A stretch of DNA of 9,823 nucleotides from NCBI GenBank assembly GCA_002500485.1, contig DLRJ01000072.1:78576-88398 (forward strand). Reading direction: 5' to 3'. The stretch comes from Dehalococcoidia bacterium UBA7891 (GTDB taxonomy: Bacteria > Chloroflexota > Dehalococcoidia > Lucifugimonadales > UBA826). Shown here in pieces: positions 6,288-9,823 of this stretch. Position numbers and translations under genes: made by a program. The notes below the pieces were generated by a model. It did no database searches. It saw only the letters and a program-made list of their open reading frames with translations, and was not told the DNA's origin. Numbering within the stretch: position 1 is the stretch's first letter; each line of letters begins with the position of its first letter.

Positions 6288-7259
6288 TTAGCGGCTAACT
6301 ACTAAATCAAAAACCGCCCGATCGCTTGCGCCCAAATGATATTTATAACGCTCTGTACCTCTGAGAAAATTATATTCTCTTATATCAAGTTTAATGGCCT
6401 CTTGGATGGTGAGAGCTTTATTAAGCAACCCAACACTCAACGAAGACTTTTCTGGGTCATATCCACTGTTGTATAAAAGATAAGTTCCTTCATATGAAAA
6501 ACATATGCAAGCTGCAACTTTAGTTCCTTCTACTTCCATAAAAAACAACTTATATTGATCCGTTGCTGAAAACTTTAAAGCTAAATCAATAAAAAATTCC
6601 TTGTTTTGAGCTGTTAGAAAGGCTCCTTTATCGTCGCTGCTCAAAGCCATTAAACGGAAAAATTCCTCCAGGTTTTTTTCTACTGAATCTCCGGTGATAT
6701 CAACGGAATACTGCTTAAAGTCAGTATTGGATTCAAGTCTCCTCAGCTTGCGTCTCAACTCGTGACGGTCTTTCTTTCTCAGCCCAGTGAGGTAGTCATC
6801 CCACGAGTCAGGTAGTTGCATACAGGGGGTAGTATCAGATTCATACAAATCTACTTCAAATCCATCCAGCTTGGCTATATCTGGAAGATATTTAAGTGTA
6901 GGAGAATCCTCTGGTATTGATTCAAGACGTAGACTTTTCCAATCCATGGATTTCAAACGGTCCCATGCTATCGAAAAAAAATCTTTCCCGTGACCTTTTA
7001 GTACAGGAAAATCCATGTAGTCATATACATTAGAATCGCCTATAAATGTCGCCTCCTCACCCTCACATAATATGGGAATTACACCGATCGCCTCCTTATC
7101 CAATGTAACTATCTCAATTAAGGGAGTCGAGTTGTATTTAAATCTTTTCCACCAAGTGGCTTGCCATTCAGGAGTGATAAATATAGTGTTTAAGTAGCAG
7201 TTAGGAAGCATGTGTGACCAAGTTTTTTCAATCTGGCCATCGTTTTCAAAATAACTCAT
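6288..7259 (-). CDS. CelD/FemAB-like acyltransferase (GNAT superfamily, BioF2-like)
   Basis: This 323-residue protein resembles the CelD/BcsL group of two-lobed GNAT-fold acyltransferases. They are often found with exopolysaccharide or cell-envelope gene sets and are related to FemAB aminoacyltransferases. Visible hallmarks are an opening FITPEWQATWWKRF (27-40), a strongly basic helix RKKDRHELRRKLRRLE (161-176), LLYNSGYDPEKSSLSVG (261-277), and NFLRGTERYKYHLGA (297-311). These last two are the best-conserved blocks of the family. The start at ATG 7259 is well supported: AGAGGTGA sits in the 8-nt gap after folE. It probably shares a transcript with the GT4 gene 13 nt downstream, so it may modify the same glycan or glycolipid. 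Acyl donor and acceptor are unknown. No membrane segment or signal peptide is visible. Confidence 0.82.
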   Translation of the reverse strand: MSYFENDGQIEKTWSHMLPNCYLNTIFITPEWQATWWKRFKYNSTPLIEIVTLDKEAIGVIPILCEGEEATFIGDSNVYDYMDFPVLKGHGKDFFSIAWDRLKSMDWKSLRLESIPEDSPTLKYLPDIAKLDGFEVDLYESDTTPCMQLPDSWDDYLTGLRKKDRHELRRKLRRLESNTDFKQYSVDITGDSVEKNLEEFFRLMALSSDDKGAFLTAQNKEFFIDLALKFSATDQYKLFFMEVEGTKVAACICFSYEGTYLLYNSGYDPEKSSLSVGLLNKALTIQEAIKLDIREYNFLRGTERYKYHLGASDRAVFDLVVSR

Positions 7260-7260
7260 T

Positions 7261-7268
7261 TCACCTCT
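7261..7268 (-). promoter_or_regulatory. Ribosome binding site for the CelD-like gene
   Basis: Read on the minus strand this is AGAGGTGA, a near-consensus Shine-Dalgarno in the short gap after the folE stop. It fixes ATG 7259 as the start. A similar GGTGA precedes the next gene at 6274. Confidence 0.6.
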
Positions 7269-7858
7269 TAAGATTTGGATAAACTTATAGTTTTTATCAA
7301 TTGTTTAACCTCCTGCTCCCCTCCTCTCTGCGCAGATGTAATTATCCTGCTATCGGGTTTCTTGACACCTCGCAAAGCCATACACATATGCTCTGCAGAC
7401 ATAAAAACGTAACTTGCGCTCGCGTCCAAACATCGATAAACAATATCTGCTATTTGAGTTGTTAGTCTCTCTTGAATTTGAGGTCTTTTTGCCAACACAT
7501 CAACCAATCGAGAAACTTTACTAGCTCCAATCACTCTGCCTTTTGGTATATAACCTATATGTGCGTAACCATGAAATGGCAACAAATGGTGCTCGCAAAT
7601 CGAATTGAAAGAAATATCTGTAAAAGCTACAGGATCGGTATGGTTTTCTTCAAAAAACACGCTTAGTACTTCTTCAGGGTCAGATCGCAACCCGGAAAAT
7701 ATGTCACGGTACAATTCCACAACCCTATTTGGTGTATCTATTAGACCTTCCCTTTTGGGATCCTCCCCTATCGAAATTAAAATTTCCTGGACAGCAGACC
7801 TGATCCCATCGGAATCAAAAACCTCTCTTGCCGTAGTAGAATCCATCGATTCAGTCAT
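7268..7858 (-). CDS. folE: GTP cyclohydrolase I
   Basis: This enzyme converts GTP to 7,8-dihydroneopterin triphosphate, the first step of tetrahydrofolate and other pterin synthesis. The protein is 196 residues. Visible motifs are REGLIDTPNRVVELY (36-50), SICEHHLLPFHG (86-97) holding zinc ligands Cys88 and His91, GRVIGASKVSRLVD (107-120), AKRPQIQERLTTQIAD (123-138), and SAEHMCMALRGV (154-165) with Cys159 as third zinc ligand and His157. All key residues keep a constant offset of 22 from the E. coli numbering (Cys110, His112, His113, His179, Cys181). The C-terminal KPDSRIITSAQRG is canonical. Its ATG overlaps the thrC stop as ATGA (4-nt overlap) with no clear ribosome binding site, so it is probably translated by coupling to thrC. 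A pairing with thrC is unusual, though any link may be only regulatory. Confidence 0.97.
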   Translation of the reverse strand: MTESMDSTTAREVFDSDGIRSAVQEILISIGEDPKREGLIDTPNRVVELYRDIFSGLRSDPEEVLSVFFEENHTDPVAFTDISFNSICEHHLLPFHGYAHIGYIPKGRVIGASKVSRLVDVLAKRPQIQERLTTQIADIVYRCLDASASYVFMSAEHMCMALRGVKKPDSRIITSAQRGGEQEVKQLIKTISLSKS

Positions 7859-8910
7859 GATAAGGCGAGAGCCTCCTCCACTGATTCGATTTCAGCCGGA
7901 TATTCCTTAAGAGAAACTGGTTTTATTTCATTTGCTATATCTGGGTCTTTAAGACCGTTCCCAGTGATAACACACACAATGGTTTCACCTTCAAAAGATT
8001 CACCTGCATTAACCCTCTTCAATAAACCTGCAAGCGACGCAGCAGAAGCTGGTTCGCAAAAAATGCCCTCATCAGATGCCAACCTGCGATATGTGCTGAG
8101 AATTTCATCATCACTGACTTTGTCGATAAAGCCATTGGATTCATCGCGAACTCTCAAAGCCATTTCCCAACTAGCTGGGTTACCAATCCGTATAGCAGAT
8201 GCTACTGTATGTGGTTCCTCAACAATGGCTCCGTCAACTATTGGGGCTGCTCCAGATGCCTGGTACCCATTCATCACAGGCAATTTATTTGAAAGTCCGC
8301 TCTCAAGGGCTTCCTTGAAGCCTTTCCAATATGCTGTGATATTACCAGCGTTGCCGACTGGGATAAAAAGGTGGTCAGGTGCTACCCCGAGTTCTTCAAC
8401 AATTTCAAAAGAAGCGGTTTTTTGACCTTCTATACGGTTAGGATTTAGTGAGTTTACTAACTCCACGGGATGCCTTTCACACAACTCTCGAGTAATTTCT
8501 AACGCTTTATCAAAATTACCGTCAATCATTGCTATATGTGCGCCATACGCAACCGCTTGAGCCAGTTTACCTCTGGCCACATTCCCCTTTGGAACAATCA
8601 AGGTAGTTCTAAGTCCTAAATAGGCTCCATACGCAGCTGCAGAAGCACTCGTATTACCTGTCGAGGCACACGCTATCGAACCGATGCCTTTCTCAACGGC
8701 CTTAGCTACTGCGATTACCATGCCCCTATCTTTAAATGAACCAGTCGGGTTGCAACCTTCGAGTTTAAAATACAGTGATCTGCAACCTACTTCATCCACC
8801 ACATTTCTCGATTTAACGAGAGGAGTGTTTCCTTCTCCCAGAGAAAAAACCGGAGTCTTGGAATTAATAGGAAGAAATTTTTTATAAGTTTCGATGATAC
8901 CTTTGCCCAT
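7855..8910 (-). CDS. thrC: Threonine synthase
   Basis: This PLP-dependent fold-type II enzyme converts O-phospho-L-homoserine to L-threonine. The 351-residue length matches the shorter bacterial/archaeal group. Visible features are LGEGNTPLV (24-32), NPTGSFKDRGM (54-64) with PLP lysine Lys60, the cofactor loop STGNTSASAAAYGA (83-96), VPKGNVARGKLAQAVAYGA (106-124), the phosphate-binding PVGNAGN (184-190) and ITGNGLKDP (315-323). This pattern favours threonine synthase over threonine dehydratase or cysteine synthase. ATG 8910 is forced: an in-frame TGA lies 12 nt upstream with no start codon between. AAGGA lies far upstream, and no strong ribosome binding site is visible. It is the first gene of the four-gene minus-strand run, with TATATA at 8935-8940 as a possible -10 element. 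It is divergent from glyA, also a PLP enzyme of the threonine-glycine-serine group. Confidence 0.95.
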   Translation of the reverse strand: MGKGIIETYKKFLPINSKTPVFSLGEGNTPLVKSRNVVDEVGCRSLYFKLEGCNPTGSFKDRGMVIAVAKAVEKGIGSIACASTGNTSASAAAYGAYLGLRTTLIVPKGNVARGKLAQAVAYGAHIAMIDGNFDKALEITRELCERHPVELVNSLNPNRIEGQKTASFEIVEELGVAPDHLFIPVGNAGNITAYWKGFKEALESGLSNKLPVMNGYQASGAAPIVDGAIVEEPHTVASAIRIGNPASWEMALRVRDESNGFIDKVSDDEILSTYRRLASDEGIFCEPASAASLAGLLKRVNAGESFEGETIVCVITGNGLKDPDIANEIKPVSLKEYPAEIESVEEALALS

Positions 8911-8961
8911 TTTAAAAGGCCGTCACGTTCCTTCTATATACATTTATTTTCTGCATAATCT

Positions 8962-9004
8962 AGGCAGGCTCAATGCCTCCAAGTACTCTACAGGAGCAAT
9001 ACTT
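8962..9004 (+). ncRNA. Candidate structured 5' part of glyA leader RNA
   Basis: Two adjacent hairpins can be drawn. The first is AGGCA (8962-8966) with TGCCT (8974-8978), enclosing a 7-nt loop GGCTCAA. The second is AAGTACTC (8981-8988) with GAG (8994-8996) plus TACTT (9000-9004), with a CAA bulge. The first loop contains CTCAA, which is complementary to TTGAG at 9019-9023, so a long-range loop pairing (pseudoknot) is possible. The alternative linear pairing CTCAAT (8969-8974) with ATTGAG (9018-9023) would enclose the second hairpin. The structure is hand-drawn without energy calculation or comparative support. Confidence 0.3.
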
Positions 9005-9018
9005 CTCTAGCAACACTA

Positions 9019-9082
9019 TTGAGACAAGGTGATCTATTATAAGACCAACGAAATTCTAAAGGCTTGCTCAACTCATTTTTTT
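9019..9082 (+). terminator. Possible intrinsic terminator/attenuator in the glyA leader
   Basis: TTGAG-A-CAAG (9019-9028) pairs with CTTGCTCAA (9063-9071), giving nine base pairs with a single bulged A. A run of seven T follows at 9076-9082. The 5' arm is the same TTGAG that can pair with the upstream loop. GGCTT (9061-9065) in the 3' arm can also pair with AAGCC (9104-9108) further down, so mutually exclusive folds are possible. Weak points are the 34-nt loop and the 4-nt gap between stem and T run. It lies 61 nt before the glyA start, so it would act as an attenuator. Confidence 0.35.
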
Positions 9083-9131
9083 GACCCGCGGTGGATTACC
9101 ATTAAGCCAGTATCTTTTCTTGACATTGATG

Positions 9132-9137
9132 AAGGAG
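9132..9137 (+). promoter_or_regulatory. Ribosome binding site for glyA
   Basis: AAGGAG sits 6 nt before ATG 9144. This near-consensus Shine-Dalgarno fixes the glyA start. Confidence 0.75.
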
Positions 9138-9143
9138 TAACAA

Positions 9144-9823
9144 ATGAAGTTGCAAAACACTGACACAGAAATATCTGATGCCATAGAAAATGAAAAGAGA
9201 CGCCAGCAAGATAATATCAACCTAATAGCCTCAGAAAATTATGCGAGTTTCGCCGTACTTGAAGCCCAGGGATCTGTATTCACAAATAAATATGCAGAAG
9301 GCTATCCAGGAAGAAGATACTATGGCGGATGCGAATACGTTGATGTAGTGGAACAACTGGCAATAGACAGGGCAAAGGCTTTATTTGATGCCGACTATGC
9401 CAATGTACAGCCTCATAGTGGAGCGCAAGCTAATATGGCTGCGTATTTCGCGTCTTTGGAACCTGGTGATACGGTGATGGGTATGGGATTAGATCATGGG
9501 GGTCATTTGACACACGGCAGCCAGGTGAATTTCTCGGCCAAACTTTATAACTTCGTACCTTATGAGGTAGACCGCGAGCTGGAGACCATAGATTTTCTAG
9601 AAGTGAGCAAAACAGCAAAAGAATGCAAGCCGAAACTGATAGTAGCCGGTGCTTCCGCATACACCAAAACCATCGACTTCGAAAAATTTAGGCAAATAGC
9701 TGATTCTGTGGATGCAAAACTTATGGTTGACATGGCCCATATTTCTGGTCTTGTGGCGGCAGGGATTCACCCTTCCCCTGTAGAAAGTGCTGATATTGTG
9801 ACATCCACCACTCATAAAACCTT
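9144..9823 (+). CDS. glyA: Serine hydroxymethyltransferase (3'-truncated)
   Basis: This PLP enzyme interconverts serine plus tetrahydrofolate with glycine plus 5,10-methylene-tetrahydrofolate, the main entry of one-carbon units. It feeds thymidylate, purine and methionine synthesis. The window shows 226 codons of a protein normally near 415 residues. Visible signatures are NLIASENYAS (26-35), TNKYAEGYPGRRYYGGCEYVD (47-67), NVQPHSGAQANMA (87-99), GLDHGGHLTHG (115-125), GASAYTKTIDF (169-179), the PLP aspartate in VDMAHISGLVAAG (195-207), and TSTTHKT with the Schiff-base lysine Lys225. The gene runs off the window two bases into codon 227. Start ATG 9144 has a good AAGGAG. It is divergent from thrC and has an unusually long, possibly regulatory leader. 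The identification is certain; the rest of the gene is not visible. Confidence 0.98.
   Translation, partial: MKLQNTDTEISDAIENEKRRQQDNINLIASENYASFAVLEAQGSVFTNKYAEGYPGRRYYGGCEYVDVVEQLAIDRAKALFDADYANVQPHSGAQANMAAYFASLEPGDTVMGMGLDHGGHLTHGSQVNFSAKLYNFVPYEVDRELETIDFLEVSKTAKECKPKLIVAGASAYTKTIDFEKFRQIADSVDAKLMVDMAHISGLVAAGIHPSPVESADIVTSTTHKT

Larger units (their letters stand above)
8911..9143. promoter_or_regulatory. Divergent thrC/glyA intergenic region with structured glyA leader
   Basis: This 233-bp stretch is the only sizeable non-coding DNA in the window and must carry promoters for both thrC (minus) and glyA (plus). For thrC a TATATA lies at 8935-8940 with no clear -35. For glyA a CATAAT (8954-8959, five of six matches to TATAAT) would start transcription near 8966, giving a leader of about 175 nt. 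On the plus strand that leader holds several hairpins and a possible terminator, given as separate entries. I do not see the conserved cores of the glycine, ZTP, THF, SAM-I or purine riboswitches. No tRNA is present. Confidence 0.5.

Noticed and set aside
9083..9100. GACCCGCGGTGG stretch, reminiscent of the T-box ACCGCGG element
   Set aside because: The order does not match the T-box GGGTGG-n-ACCGCG core on either strand, no specifier loop or tRNA-pairing context is visible, and glyA is not a typical T-box target.
9120..9125. Perfect TTGACA -35 hexamer upstream of glyA
   Set aside because: It lies only 18 nt before the ATG, next to the ribosome binding site, so any -10 would fall inside the coding region. 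It is probably chance.
9430..9815. Two minus-strand open frames (9430-9660 and 9597-9815) opposite glyA
   Set aside because: They overlap an unmistakable glyA coding sequence and their translations show no recognisable domain; they are shadows of glyA.
1..9823. Mobile elements, CRISPR arrays, toxin-antitoxin or phage-defence genes
   Set aside because: No transposase, integrase, regularly spaced repeats or defence domain was seen; every long frame is accounted for by ordinary metabolic or glycan-related genes.

Overview
The window looks like a stretch of ordinary chromosome from a moderately AT-rich bacterium. The best guess is Chloroflexota, possibly the Dehalococcoidia/SAR202 side. This is an inference from gene content: a DXP-independent PdxS/PdxT vitamin B6 synthase, a Ycf45/SpoIIIAA-like AAA ATPase with a C-terminal R3H domain overlapping tmk, a PHP-type CpsB/YwqE tyrosine phosphatase, and an MshA-like GT4 glycosyltransferase. 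No phylogenetic marker is present, so the assignment is moderate at best. There are no mobile elements, CRISPR arrays, rRNAs or tRNAs, and coding density is very high.

Layout. (1) Bases 1-3332, plus strand: a tight run of pdxS (5' end cut off), pdxT, an R3H-domain ATPase and tmk. Gaps are 2 and 26 nt, then an 11-nt overlap. (2) Bases 3334-4062, minus strand: a CpsB/YwqE-type PHP phosphatase ending one base from tmk, tail to tail. (3) A 77-bp divergent promoter region, then a tandem-GNAT acetyltransferase at 4140-5045, plus strand. (4) Bases 5048-8910, minus strand: a four-gene run transcribed thrC, folE, CelD/FemAB-like acetyltransferase, GT4 glycosyltransferase. Spacings are a 4-nt ATGA overlap, 8 nt and 13 nt, so one operon is likely. 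It ends two bases from the GNAT gene, again tail to tail. (5) A 233-bp divergent intergenic region (8911-9143), the only sizeable non-coding stretch. (6) glyA on the plus strand from 9144, cut off by the window end just after its PLP lysine.

How the genes fit together. PdxS/PdxT make pyridoxal phosphate, the cofactor of two other enzymes here (ThrC and GlyA). FolE starts pterin/folate synthesis, GlyA loads one-carbon units onto tetrahydrofolate, and Tmk acts on dTMP, a product of folate chemistry. The GT4, the CelD-like acetyltransferase and the PHP phosphatase point to glycan or surface-polymer work. The GT4 is also strikingly MshA-like and faces a tandem GNAT shaped like MshD, which raises but does not prove a mycothiol-like thiol or glycoconjugate pathway.

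The best candidate for something undescribed is the glyA leader. It holds a possible intrinsic terminator whose 5' arm can instead pair with an upstream hairpin loop, which is riboswitch- or attenuator-like, and I do not recognise it as a known riboswitch class. Most of the remaining genes are standard housekeeping genes.
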